64,000 nt of DNA from Lichenostomus cassidix (lineage: Eukaryota; Chordata; Aves; Passeriformes; Meliphagidae), in assembly GCA_008360975.2 (NCBI GenBank), contig CM039187.1:15455094-15519093 (forward strand), written 5' to 3'. Position numbers and translations under genes: made by a program. Of this stretch, positions 1 through 39,153 are shown piece after piece (positions within the stretch are counted from its first letter, which is position 1; every line of letters starts with the position of its first letter). The notes beneath the pieces were generated by a model. That model was not told the DNA's origin. It made no database searches and saw nothing but the letters and a program-made list of their open reading frames with translations.

Positions 1-160
1 TAGTGATTACATTGTTCACATTAAGGCTTGCAGTATGATAGTTATTATGTCTTTTAAGTGTGTTTAAGAAATTCAACAGTACTTTTTCCTTCCCCAGCAT
101 GGACATACAACTTAACTAGTTTTCCAAGTAGTTCTACATCTTCTACAATTAAGTACTCAC

Positions 161-1323
161 TTCCTTTCTGCAGAAAAGAAGCGACACCCCAGTACTTCAT
201 CTTGAACTTGGCAGGATCCTCTGTGTCAGTGAAAGAGCCGATCATGTCAGCACAGACGTCCCAGTTACTGTAGCCAGAGACAAAGAAAATTCCACATTCC
301 AATCTGACAGCACAGGTTCAGTGTGACTGTGTGACTAGCACAGGGATAGCAGGTCGGATTGGAGCAGTAGGTTCATGAAATGGAATGAGAGGAGAATAAA
401 AAACAGCTTACTTGAAAAGTCTGACTCTGCCCTTTGCAGTGGCAGTCATTTGTCCATTCTCATCTACAGTGAACTGGGCTACCACATTGTCCTGCAGAAA
501 TAACCCCTCAGGATCTTTTTTTGCCATAGCATACCAGGTGCCACTGTACTGCAAGGAAATAAGAAAGGCTGCAGTTAGACCTAGAACAATGGAAACATTA
601 CAACCAGACAGTAGAGAACAGAGGAGGTGACAGCAGGAAGGGCATGCAGGTTTTTGATGCCATGCCTAAATGATGTACCTAAGAAACAAATCTAGCTGTT
701 TCAACAGCACAAACCCTCCAATGCATCCTAGTGAAATCATAATTTGTAGAAATATTGACTTTTTGTTGGTAATCTTATCTGTATCTGCAGTAGTCCTGTA
801 TAAGGAATACAAAATTTAGTGGAAAAAAGATAACAATCAGCAGATCTTGACATACCTATGTATTCTTTTTTTCCTTGCAATGGTGTCTGAAAACATCAGA
901 GTATTAATCTTTCTTAGAAACAACCAAGTCAATACACCCCTTTTGCTTACACCCTACAGTTTGAGACCAGTCTGCTAAAACTCAATTTCTGCAGTATTCC
1001 ATTTCCAGATGCATCGGGATCCAGCATCTGTGGAGGTGTGGACAACATCATACCCTTCTGCTGTTCCTCGGTAGTGCAGTCTGTGACTCTGAGCGAAAAT
1101 GTGAACACACTGCTGCTACTGAATGCCAAATTTTGTAGCCTGGAAAAGGAGCTATGCAAGACATCACAGATCCAGGAGAGTAAAGAAGATTTACCCTGGT
1201 CTTGTCGAAGTTCTCCTTGACTTTGAAGCTGCTTACTCGGCAGTCCCGCTCCGCAGTGCTGCTGCCCAGCAAGGCCAGTGACAGCAGCAGCAGCCAGGGC
1301 AGAGCTCTCTCTCTGTGGGCCAT
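161..1323 (-). CDS. RBP4: Retinol-binding protein 4, 5' three coding exons (partial, cut by left edge)
   Basis: Secreted lipocalin that carries retinol from liver to tissues, in plasma bound to transthyretin. Coding exons on the minus strand are 1323-1195 (43 codons, phase 0), 548-412 (137 nt) and 267-161 (107 nt). Each is flanked by AG/GT, and they join in frame to 124 codons plus one base; the remaining exons lie beyond position 1. The exon holding the ATG starts at 1330, after a CAG acceptor. Residues 1-24 form a hydrophobic signal peptide ending SSTA, and the mature protein begins ERDCRVSSF. The lipocalin GTWY motif opens the second exon. Mature Cys4 and Cys70, both used in family disulfides, are visible, the latter in WDVCAD. 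The third exon ends FLQKG. I see no frameshift. Introns 268-411 and 549-1194 hold nothing further recognised. The match to avian RBP4 is from memory of the family. Confidence 0.96.
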
Positions 1324-1491
1324 CCTGTCCCTGCAGCAAACAGAGAATAGTATCAGAAACAGGCTCTTGTCACACAAGTGAAGGGAGGAAGGTTGCCCTG
1401 ACAGGTTGCCAGGGCATCAGGCAGTTTTCCCTGATGCATGTGCAGGCAAGGCACCTGGCTGTCCCCAGCCCACAGCAGCAGAGCCCCTTAC

Positions 1492-1562
1492 AGACAGTGC
1501 TGGTTCCTGGAGAGCCCAAGCGTTGATGGTGGTGGCGGTGCCCAGACAGGGAATGCTTTATG
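1492..1562 (-). promoter_or_regulatory. RBP4: Probable RBP4 promoter and short non-coding exon 1
   Basis: RBP4 genes start with a small untranslated exon. On the minus strand a TATA-like CATAAA lies at 1562-1557, and a good donor (GTCT|GTAAGG) has its GT at 1491-1490. This would give an untranslated exon of about 35-40 nt ending at 1492 and an intron of about 160 nt to the acceptor at 1332-1331. The placement is inferred from spacing and motifs only; the transcription start is not directly visible. Confidence 0.4.
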
Positions 1563-4500
1563 TACTCCTGGGGCTTTCGCAACCTGCTGAGCCACAAAGG
1601 CAGCACTGGAGAGAGGAGCAGGGAGGTGGGTTGATGGGTGCTGCAGGCTGGGGCCCCTTCATAACAGCCTCTTGCGTAACACTCACGGGCTCACGTGGTC
1701 TTTGACCCTGATCTGCAGCCAAGCGGGCGCTAGGAACAAATGCCTTTCTTTGCTTTTCCTAACTCAAAAGCAGAGCTCACACCTGGGGGAAGGGGTGTGC
1801 ACATGTGTGGGGAGAGCAAATGGAATGAGAGTCATCCCACCTTTGCATGGGGGAGAGTGAACTGCCTCCACCTCCTCTGTGATTTTACACACTAAAGTCC
1901 AAAATCCATCTTACTCAATATGGTCAACCCAGTTACAAGGTGCAGACTTGTTTCCTCCACCTCCTCCCCAAATTCCTTTCCTCTTTTACCCTGATAAACA
2001 GTGGCAAACATAATACTTGCAAGTTTCTGCTCATGTTTCTGAAAGTCTGGTTATGCCAGAACCTCTTCAGGTCCTCATGACTGATTCCCTCGCGCTTCTG
2101 AAAGGCTGTCTTGGGGGCTAAATCATCTCCTGTGTGGCTCCCAGCAACAGGAACTGGGGGTCTGCAGATCCTCTGGAAGATGAAAGAGCCCTTTCATGTG
2201 GTAGCAGGACCGCAGGCAGCAGGACTTCAGTGTGACCTGCAAATACCCAAATGAATGTACACACCACATCTGGCCATTTTGACATCAATTTTAAATCAGA
2301 TATTCCATAATTTCTATTCTGTTTTTGTCAAACTGTTGTCAGTTATATAAACCATTATTTTCTCCCATCCAGGCAAGTTTTGCTGCCTCTCAGTCAATAT
2401 TTGTTCTTTAGTTTCAACATCTTTAGGAAGCATTAGAGAAAATCTGTTAATTATTTTCTAGGCATGTAACCAGAGCAGGATAGGAATGATTGTTACCAAG
2501 AGAACTAATTCACCTGCTTTTTTTACCTCCCAGTTTTTTTAAAGAATAAAGGCAGGAGCCTGTTATTTGAAAGGCCTGTGTTCATTACTTTAACAACCAA
2601 GTAAAAATATAAATTAAATATGGAAATACCGATGTAGCATTAAAAAATACTTCAAATAGTAGCCAATGTACAGCTTCAACCAATTTATTCAGCATGGACT
2701 TTCCCAGTAGTTTACTTACTATTCCTTTCACACATTCATAAAAATATTAGACATTTTACTGTTGCTATCCTTTACAATCTCTTCTCATATATAATGCAAA
2801 CAGTCTGATCTATTTATCTTCCTTTTCTGCTTTGTGTTGCAGCCTTTTTGCACAGTGAATATGTTTTACTCACTTTCTCAAACGTCTGTTGCTCAGGGCT
2901 GTTCCGTGTCTGCCTTTGATTTCCTGGATAACATCAGGCACTAAAAATTCCACTATGTTGAATATTAAGCTTCTGTTTGGAGTAAAGAACATATTTAACA
3001 CAGGGAACCAGAAGCAGGTATGCATATTAATTGTCCTGAAACTTTCAGTGGTAGCTTCATTAAGTCAACATTTCCATTTTTAAGCTGAGATTTTCAAATT
3101 TGCTAATTCCTACAGAGACTGAAGAGAAAAAGTAACCTGTACTTTTCTGGTGACTTTTAGAATCTTGCTCCAGTCTGTGGCAATGGTGATACCAGTAATA
3201 TATATTAGTTTTCATACAACTTTTACAAAACCCCCTCTAGTCTCAATATATGAATTCATCACATGTACAAGATCAAAATCAACATGTATTTTCTTCATTC
3301 AGTGTCTCGCATGACTGATAGCAATAAGATGGATTATAGCTTAATTTATAAGCTTTGAATCTATTACTTTATTTAATACCAAAGAAAACAATTATTTCTT
3401 TATTCTCTGCAATTTTTGAAATATTATAATTTCTCCTAAGTTTGTCCTGCTCAAAAATCTGTATACTGAATTATATTACCAGTGAGGTTTTTGCAGGATC
3501 AAATCTATTCCTATAGCATTTTGTCAACAGCATAATTTTCTGTGATGTTTTCAAAGGAGTCTACAGGCACTCATCCATGTGAGACAAAACCTGTTGAGAT
3601 TTGACCACCTCTGAAAATCTAGTTCAGTGTTCCTGTTATACACAGTGCTGTTGTAAGAAGATTTACAGAAAGGAAATGAAACCAGGCATCACTGAAGCAA
3701 AAATTTACTTCTGTTAATGAGTTTAAATAAGATCAGTTCTAAATGCATGCAAGAGATATTACAGTTTCTTAAATTAATCTGATGCTTTCAATAAAACTAA
3801 TTCAGAAACATGTAGTTTTGTATAAGCCATGGCACAGCATTTCTGTAATTGTGTACCTCCACTGATCTCTGCAATATTTGGCAACTCGTATCTGGAGGAG
3901 GTGCCTGACAGTCTTAGTAATTATAACTCCTAACTCATTCAGGTCCTCAAGTCTGGGATCTCTACAAACTCTAGACAATGCCAAAGAAAACTCTTCTTTT
4001 GACCTGTTATCATTAGGAATTTGTGGTAGTGCAGCTATGGTGAAATCTCACCAGTATTTCCCAGTCAGATATCGATGACTGTGGAAGAGAAGCTGGGTGA
4101 GTCAGTACAACAGGAAGGTTACATTGGGAATTTGGCTTTCTGCCTTCTCTGCTTTAGCTGCACCTCCAATACTGCCTACCTGAGACACAGTTTACACTGA
4201 TGAAGTCCTTTCAGAGTTACAGCTAAAGCACTTTCTTGGTTCAGTGGGATAAGCTTTTGAGGCAAACCCGCTGATCTGTTGCTGATTACGTGTAGATTGA
4301 GGTGTGTCAGAGGAGGAAAGGAAGGTTTTTGGCAAATGAGCATCACTATGGCAACTCAAGGGTGAATTCTTCCTCAGTTGTAAGAGATACAGCAGTGCCA
4401 GCAGAACTGTGTAAACTCATAAACAATGTAAACTTTGCCTCAGTTAAACGTCATTTGGATTGATTGGGCTCTGGGTTTGGTTGAGAAATTATGTCAGCAA

Positions 4501-7500
4501 GTGATACTCCTCCAGACCTAGATATTCACCTTGAAGATTTGTACTACTCATGCAAACTGAAAGGAACAGAATTTGGGCCAGGGTTTCAATTGATTCTGAG
4601 AGGAACAGGCATAGATCAAGTCAATGGTATCAAAGGATTTCTAGGTTCTGGGAAAGCTCAGACAATTACATTTAAGAGAGTTATTAAAATATTGATAAGT
4701 TTCATACATGATTTCTGATGCCTGAAGCTGGCAGCATATTATGAATATTATAGAGGTTTTTTTAAAAGGTCACTATGTATTTATTGGAACTATATTTTAT
4801 AAAAGGGAAAGAAGGTCTTCTACCTTTGAATTTTGCCAAGAGGACAGAAAATGGGCTAACTTCTGGCAGTGATCCTGTGACTGGATTATTTTCTACATTA
4901 ATAGCGTGGAAAATTCTGCAATATTTTCAAGTAGGTATAGCAAGGGAAAAAATCTAGAAGGAAGTGGCTGGAAAAAACTTTCATTTTAGGAATTATTTTA
5001 GCTTTATTTATGGTTTTAAAAAAGGAAGAAACAAGAGGCAAATTACTATTTAAACAATTTTAACACTGCAACTTTTAAGCTTTACATATTAAAAAAATTA
5101 AAATTTTATTTGTAGTTCACAAGAGTAAGTCTAAGTCTTAGGAGAAAGTTGACTGAAAAACTGCTAATAGGAAATGGAGCATCCATTTCCAGCCAGGCTA
5201 CACATAGATTGAAAGACTTTTTGCTGTCTTCTTATGATTATTTATTTATAGAATGCCATTCGCAAACATGGGTATCCATTAAACTCTCAGAGGCTGATCT
5301 TGCAGGTGAATGAGTGACCACTGTGTGCACAGAGCAGTGGATGCAAGTGGAGCCACCGCCGTGTGAAACCAGACTTGTATCAACAACAAATGGCATGAGC
5401 TGAGCCAAGAAGCTCAGTGTTCTTTGTAAGGGACAATTGTGTACACTGTCACCATCACAACTGCTCCCCTTGGTGGCACTCTAAGTACAGAGGTCAAGGA
5501 CAGAATGGAATAGAAAAGACTGGCCTTTGCTCCATGCCAGCCTGTGTACTATCTGTTTTTGTAATTGAATGACGTGACATTTTGTTTAGGGAGTAAATTT
5601 ACACTGAGATCTTTATAAACAGTATTTACTAAAAAAACTAGTTTAAAATGGTACCCTTATTTTCTTTAGCAAGTCTTTCTGAGGGTTGTGGTTCTGAATT
5701 GAAATTTGTTCTGGAAATATTACTAAAATTGAAACAATTTTAAACAAAGATGTAAAGTTCTCCAACAGGCTGGCCTGCCAGGTGAGAAGAGCACTAAATC
5801 ATAACTGCTGAGGAAGGCAGAGTCAGACCCTTCTCAGCAGTGCTGAGTAACATTCTCAGTAAAAAAAATTGTCAGGTAACCTAAGATTCCCAGGGAGTAA
5901 ATGTGAGAATGGCTGAGATGAAAAAGCTGCTGCCTTTTGCCTTAGCCTTCATACTAAAATTCATGCCAAGCTATAAAGAAATCCATGTTTTTGGTCAAAG
6001 CTCCAGTGTATCTGGCAACCCAGGTTAACAGGTTAACCCCTTCACACCAGGCCAGCCATTTACTTCAGGAAATCTCCCCTAGAGTCTGTAACCTCTGTTG
6101 ATTACTAATTGCATGATCCCTCAGAGCTAAAGATTGGTAGTTTTGAGAGAACATAAAAATTTGCAGCCATGTGGAAAAAAAGCTGTTAATTTACTATCTT
6201 CAGTGATTATGTTTTTAAGATTACTTTTTAAATGAAAGGGATAGCGAATTATTGTAAAAGAAATATGAAGTTAAGGATGTTTACAAGGGTTCCCAGAAGA
6301 TACTAGGACAGTGACACCAAAACATTTCAGTGCCAAAACCTGGCTATGTTAGGGTCACACAGTACCTGTTGTAAAAACCTACAAAATCCATTCTCACAAC
6401 CTAACCATTTAGGAAGAAGAAAAATAAAATCTGAACAATAATTTATTGGATTATACATACGAATCTCCAATGTCCAGACAGTGACCACAATATTATCCAT
6501 ATCAAGAGCCATGCAATTGAAATAAGCACATTTGTTCTGTGTTTTTTCAGAAAATCTTAACAGACTAAACCACAATAACTGCTATCAGAATGGGCAGAGA
6601 CATTCAGGTGCAAACACTGAGCTGAACTGGGAAACCTTATAAATGCCTTTGACATTTACGTGCTGCTTGGATCTATTTAAATAACCATGTCTGTCAGTTA
6701 TCCTTCTTAGGAGTTTCCATGTATCACAAGGGCTCAGGAATGGTCCACTACCAAGAACTACTCCATAAATAGTTTGATTTCTGTAGGTACTATGGACGTC
6801 AAAGGCAAATGACATCATAAGTATTAAAATTACAAAGCATACATATTTCTTGGAGTCTCTGGAATTAAATTAAGTTTAGATACAAACATGAATTAGCTTT
6901 AATAGAGATGGAATGTTCAATACTGTGGAGAAAAAGGAGAGTAAAGGAGATAGAACAGAGAATAAATGCCGTATTCCATCAGAGAAACTTTGAAATTCAT
7001 TACAACATTTCAAAAAGAACTTCTGTTGGTTTTTGATACTTCTTTCCATGTCCTTTCACAATTTACAGCACAAGAGTGCAATTTTAAGAGTGAATCTAAA
7101 TTAAGGAAAATACAATAAGAATTGCTTTATGAGATAAGAATGATTATGGGACAACCCAGCTACATCTGAAATATTTTATTACAATGCAAATGTATCACTT
7201 TTTGGTAGTGCCTAACTAAAAAATTATCTTGATTTTTTATCTCAAAGTAGAAATAGTAATTTATCCTTTGTAAAAACAGATGAGCATGAGGGAGATTTGG
7301 TGAAAGCAAGAGAAGCATTGCAAGTGAACTTGCACATAGAAAAAATGATAACAAAATGATAGTAAAATTGTTAGTTAACAAAAATATAAACCCACTAACC
7401 TCCCTGCCCCCAAAGAAAATGGTATCACTTGGTCAGGATTCCTGTCTTCACTTACTCTCTTTCCAGAATGTGACATGCCACTCTATTTCAATGAGTTAAT

Positions 7501-9272
7501 GTGATCACAATATAAAGAGTTGATGTTTGTAAAACTGATTTCTCACATGTGATAAAGATGAATGTGTAAATCTTCCATAGAAGTTCATTTTCTATAATGT
7601 TTTAGCTGGGCATGAGACAGATCCTCCAGAGGTCCCTTCTACTTGAAAGAAACTACTATGTGGAATGTTCCAAAGTCAGTAAAAATATGACTGAACACAT
7701 AATGCAAAAAAATATTACTATTTCCTCACATTATTTCATTTAAGCTCTTCAACATCCTCTGCTTTTAAAACACAGCATGAAAAGTAATGAGCTAGAAATT
7801 GAGAAGATGACGAGAAATAATTTAACTCTATGTGCAATTACATATAAAATTATTTTCAAGTCTCTACTGCTTTTATCTGGATTGATCAAATAACGACACT
7901 ACTAAGAGACTAAGATATATATGCCTTTTTTCTGCTGTTTTCTTGTAAAGTGTGTGTGTGTACAATGGTGAGAACACCCTGCTGCACTGCCACTAGCTCC
8001 TATCACCAGGTCACCTGTCAAGAAGATGCTGCAAACTCACACACCCACCAGGGAGGGGCCTGTCCCCCAGGCTGCTGGGGGCAGCAACCCAGTCAGAGAA
8101 AAGGAGCCAGGCCAAAATGTGTTTGCAACGTGCTGGTTATATATATACATACATGCATTTTAAAATCTGTAGAGCATCTGCAGTCTGGCAAAAGTTAGTG
8201 CCATACACAGTGTTTCATATCAGGGTCAGAGGGAAAACTAATGTTAGGTGCCATTGCACATCAATCAGTGACCTGTTCTTCATGCTTGAGAGTATGTGTG
8301 TCAGTTGCCAATTTTGATTCTTTTAGATGTGTTGATGGAAACAAATGTTGACAGACTGTGGCTTCTGGCAGACAGATAATGTTGTATTTTGGCAATTAGT
8401 CTTTGCAAATAAGGAGTAGCCAAAGGGTATATGTTTTCTTTTTCTTACACTAGGAACCTCTCCTTGCTTCTGATCCATGTTGATGCCACAAACGGAAGTA
8501 AGATTAATTGTATTGCAGCCCTCCTACTGTGCTGAAATTTAGATCTCTTTCAATGAACAGAGATCATTTACTGTCATCATTGGCACTTAAATTCAGCCTT
8601 CTCACTCATGTAGCCTTGGAGTGTTTGCTCCTCAAATTCAACACACTTTCCATTACTCCTTTTCCATTCGTGTGTGTAACGCTGAACTTCTAATGGTAGG
8701 AAACTTTAAACATGTATAACTGTATATCTATATTGATATATGGTTATCTATGGTATATCTATGACCAGATGCAAGATCTCCTCTTTGCCTAATATCTGTC
8801 AGTTATTTTCCTTTTTCTGCTATTTAATAGAGCAGACATCTCCAATTTTTTCTGAAAGAAGTGTAGACCCTGACTGGATATTTATGCTTATATAACAAAA
8901 ATTTTACTGTTTCCTCAGCTGTAAGAATTTAATCAGTTTTCTGATTTTATTCTTTCTTTTGGCTCTCTATTTTTGTGGGGGGGGGGAAATTATAAGCCAT
9001 ATCTGGCTGTGCTAAGTCAAATTCTAATTCTTCTATTCTATCTTCACCTAGGTAAATCACTTGAGCACTTGAACAAGCTCAGCCTTTTGTAAGGTCTTAA
9101 GGATTTCACCCATTTTATGCATGTATAGTTTCATAATTATTTACTTTTAGTAATGCAATTTCTATCATCTCCTGACTTTTTCAAGGAAAACTAAATTCTA
9201 CCATTTAGATTTCTACCATTAAAGATTTCTCCATAACATTGTTTTCTTGCCCTTAAGTACCTCTCACAAATA

Positions 9273-9296
9273 CACGTGTTTACATCTGTGCACGTG
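9273..9296. promoter_or_regulatory. Pair of canonical E-boxes upstream of PDE6C
   Basis: Two CACGTG hexamers, at 9273-9278 and 9291-9296, are separated by 12 bp and lie about 480 bp before the PDE6C start codon. CACGTG is bound by bHLH factors such as USF and CLOCK/BMAL1. The motifs are certain; their use is an inference. Confidence 0.3.
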
Positions 9297-9526
9297 TATA
9301 GTGTGGGCTAAGTACCTAGGTGCAATTCCTCATATGAAGTTTTAATAGGAACTTCCATGTGCATAGTACAGCATATATACTGTGAATGAAGGAGATAACA
9401 GACAGGTGTGCATATCTACACATCAGAAAATTTTATAAGATTTAATTGGTTAGTTTAAAATGCTAAAATGATTCCATGAGGATTTATGAGCTAAGAATGC
9501 TCAGGGGTTTAGTGTCCTGACATCTC

Positions 9527-9535
9527 TTTAATTAG
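9527..9535 (+). promoter_or_regulatory. TAAT-core homeodomain-type site upstream of PDE6C
   Basis: TTTAATTAG lies about 235 bp before the PDE6C ATG. TAATTA cores are bound by paired-type retinal homeodomain factors (RAX/VSX class), and a TAAGCC variant of a CRX/OTX site lies nearby, at about 9569. Such short cores are frequent by chance in AT-rich DNA, so this is a weak call. Confidence 0.2.
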
Positions 9536-9768
9536 CAGTCTCCAAGATCTCACACTAAGAAGATGCTAAGCCAGTGCCTTCTGTCATATCTCAAGAGTAT
9601 CAGAAGGCTTGGAAGCCACAGAGGAAGATGAATGTATTATGTCTGTGAGCTATACAATATGTACAAAGTACATTTTTCTTAATAGTAACAAGTTAGGACT
9701 TCTTTCTACCTCTCCTGCTTTGATGGTGATGCAGTTCTAAAAGAAATCCTACGAAAAATCCAGCAGAA

Positions 9769-36074
<26,306 letters not shown>

Positions 36075-36925
36075 TTCTTTGTCTCAGACACTGCTCCTGC
36101 TACAGAAAAGACATCTAGAAAGAACTTCAATGAGCCCCAGTGGATTTCTGCTTTGCATAGAATAGTATAGATCAATCTCCTAACAATCCTCTTACACACT
36201 TGCCATTTGTTGAAAATTATTTTTAATGGATTAAAAAAATGGTTACAATTAAAAACTGAAAAAAAAGAATGGTGCAAAATGAGTTAACTGTGTGCTCTAG
36301 GTATTTTTTCGTGGCACTCAATTTATATACAGTATTTTTGTTAAAATATGTAACTTCTACACACTGTCCATAAAAACTAGAAATTATTTTGACAGATCTT
36401 ATATGAAATTACTGAATGAAATCTAACATGTACAATTCAAACCAGAAATTGTGATACTCACAACTTGGATATTTAGATTTTTATATTATGTGTATTTCTT
36501 TAATCTGTAATTCTCTCATTTTCCTTCATTCTCAACACTATATAAAGTTCTAGAGTAAAACATCTCTTTCATTTTGGGAATGCACAACACAATTCCCTAG
36601 CTCTTATCTATAAAAAGCAGACCCATGGTACACTGTATTTTTTCCAAAATTCCCAATGGTAAATCTGTAAATGGTGGGCATTGGCCCCTTTTGATCACAT
36701 GCAAATGGCTCTCCCACAGTTCCTAAACTGACCAACTTTTATTGTAAAAATCTAAAATGGCAGACCACAAACATCATACTTTACACTTAGTATACACAGA
36801 AGTATACTAAGATACCTACACCAGCATATCTACAGCAGGATCTGCATTCAAGGGCATTTTAAAAGACTCACATACTCCCCCATGTAATTCTTTCAAAATG
36901 CAATAAATTAAAGTATTTGAAAACC
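36075..36925 (+). other. PDE6C: Probable PDE6C 3' UTR with poly(A) signal
   Basis: AT-rich sequence after the TAA. The first clear AATAAA on the plus strand is at 36902-36907, so cleavage at about 36920-36930 is expected. An ATTAAA at about 36227 could give a shorter form. The UTR end is inferred. Confidence 0.5.
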
Positions 36926-38930
36926 AATTAATTGGCACCCATTTAATCTTCTGAGGGAGAGGAAAGCCAAAGTCAAGCACATCAAAATTCCCATTACCTC
37001 TCCTTGTACAACCAAGAGGCCAGACTGCACACAAATTAGCTCTTCAAGAACACTGATCTCACTCCCAAAACCTTTGGAACCACAGCCCACTCGGGAAGCC
37101 AGTCCCTCCTGTGGATGGAGGAAGGCAAATCGCCAGTATGTCATGCAGAGATCTGAGTATTCACTGGAACCAGTTTCAAATCTAAGGAGATGGATGTCAA
37201 ATGCAACTCATGCAATAGATACATTCAACATGCAGACTCAATCCTGCCACTTTTCCTCCCCCTTTAAGTAAAGCAGACCCACGCTTTTTTTTTTTCCTCT
37301 GAAAGAGTCTCCACATCCACATGGAAGGGAGAATGAGAAATTTGCTCTATATAAACCTTTTTAACAATGCTCTACGAACACAGATACTGTGTACATTTAT
37401 CACTCAAAATTAAAGAAATCCACAAAAAAACTCCAAACGCTTACAATATTCTGACTTATAAATGGACCAAATATTTTATGCAAACAGTTGACATAAAACT
37501 GGGTATCGTGTTATTTTCTGTATTAAATGCAGCTACTAAAGAAAAATATTTCAAGGTTGTTTGATAATGTAATTTTATTCAAACTGTATTAAATTATGTA
37601 TTTAATATGTATAGTGTAACTTTTTATAACTGTATTTTGAAGACCCAAAGAGAAGCTAGTTATCCAGAACACATACTTATATATACAATACTTGAAGCAA
37701 CAAATATAGCAACGCATTCAACAAAAGCCCCTTTGGGCAAGTTGCACACGTTTAAGCAGATTGCTGCAGATTGGATTTGACTCTCAGCCAAGCTTGCAAG
37801 ATGACAGAGAATTAACCTCTAAATCCACCTTCTTACCTAAAGAAGCCTTCATGCAAGGATACGCTTATTTCTTACTCAAGGACACCCTAAATATGTCCTT
37901 GTACTGTCATCTATTATGTAAGTACAAACTGTTTAAAATGTAATTATGTTAAGTAATACTTGTAAATAGAGTTCTCAAGTTATTCATATGAGTGCATGTA
38001 AAATGTTCATAAATACACTACAACCATCTCTGCTGTTACATTTTCCCCATCAAATACTAGAAGTACTTTCTATAAATATATCTACAGTGAGAAGTACCTA
38101 TCAAAAATATACTTTACACAACCTTAACTTTCCTCAGATTAACATGGAAACTTAATTTTAAAAAGTTTGACCTTCATATCCAAAGTAATTTTCACCTGAC
38201 AGAAAAAATATAGGCATGGATCCTATTCATGTGCAGACTGTTTCTTTGGAAACATGACTGAATGAATGTTTAAAGATGTGCTGCAAGATGAAGAAGATGC
38301 ATCCAGTAAGTTTCTCAAGCAATATACATGCTTTATTTGTATGTTTAGGATTACACGTGAAAGAAGGATTAACATTCAATCAAGGGAAAGGAGATCAGAA
38401 GCCACAGATAACATGAACGTCACACATACATCTCCAGTAGAAAATCACATGTTATTTTTTACATCAAAAATTTCATGAACCAACCAAATTTTTGTACGTG
38501 GAATTATAAGACACATCACATTACAGCTAAAATTTGAAAGAAAGTCAAAATAACCTGAACTTTTTAAAGGAGTAGGAGAGACACTTCAGATATGGTTTAC
38601 CTAATTCAAGTAGAATAAATATTTGACAAAATTTGAATCTCTCCAATAGCATTTGAAAATACTTACAGAGACTTATATCCAAATATTAAAGTGTACGTGA
38701 CCAATAAATTTAAGGCTATTAATTCTTGTTTAATAAATACAAAATACAAATATATTAAAGTGTATGGCTTTAAACTACTCACAGAATCTTATAAAATGCT
38801 CCTTTACAAAAATCTGGCAATAACTGAAGTTTGGGATAAAATAAAAGCAGTGAACTTCCATGTTGTAAAGTTAATAAACTATATTCTTGTTTGTTTACGT
38901 TTGGGTGCCATATATCTTTTGCGCTAAACT
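36926..38930. other. Spacer between the converging PDE6C and FRA10AC1 genes
   Basis: About 2 kb of AT-rich sequence with no open frame above 78 codons and nothing recognised. It may include extended 3' UTR of either gene: alternative plus-strand AATAAA motifs occur, for example near 38703 and 38730. Confidence 0.55.
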
Positions 38931-38946
38931 GAAAAAATTATTTCTC

Positions 38947-39153
38947 TTTATTCAAGAGTATGCAGCCCATTACAATAAACAGGAAGTTTTTACATTTGAA
39001 GCCTTCTACAAAGACAATCTACCCAAATGGTCCATATGAGTGACTGCAGAAAGGTATGCTGGCAGATAGAGGTCTCTGGAAAATTATGACTGGATTTCCA
39101 GACTCCCATCTGGGCAACTCATGAAGCAAATCAGCCAACATCAATTGCAAATT
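38947..39153 (-). other. FRA10AC1: Probable FRA10AC1 3' UTR with poly(A) signal
   Basis: On the minus strand an AATAAA lies at 38952-38947, about 200 nt after the stop codon, giving a short 3' UTR that ends near 38930. Inferred from the signal only. Confidence 0.55.

Larger units (their letters stand above)
1563..9690. other. Intergenic region between divergent RBP4 and PDE6C
   Basis: About 8 kb of mostly AT-rich sequence. The open frames inside are all under 85 codons and none is recognised. It holds short simple repeats (a TG run near 7951, a run of G at 8977-8986, AT-rich stretches near 8706-8765) and a modestly GC-rich patch at 7970-8110 that I cannot assign. No tRNA or snRNA was recognised. 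Because RBP4 and PDE6C point away from each other, regulatory elements of both could lie here, but only the sites listed separately stood out. Confidence 0.6.

Noticed and set aside
1278..1705. Overlapping plus-strand open frames near RBP4
   Set aside because: Antisense to the RBP4 signal-peptide exon and promoter region; no recognised product.
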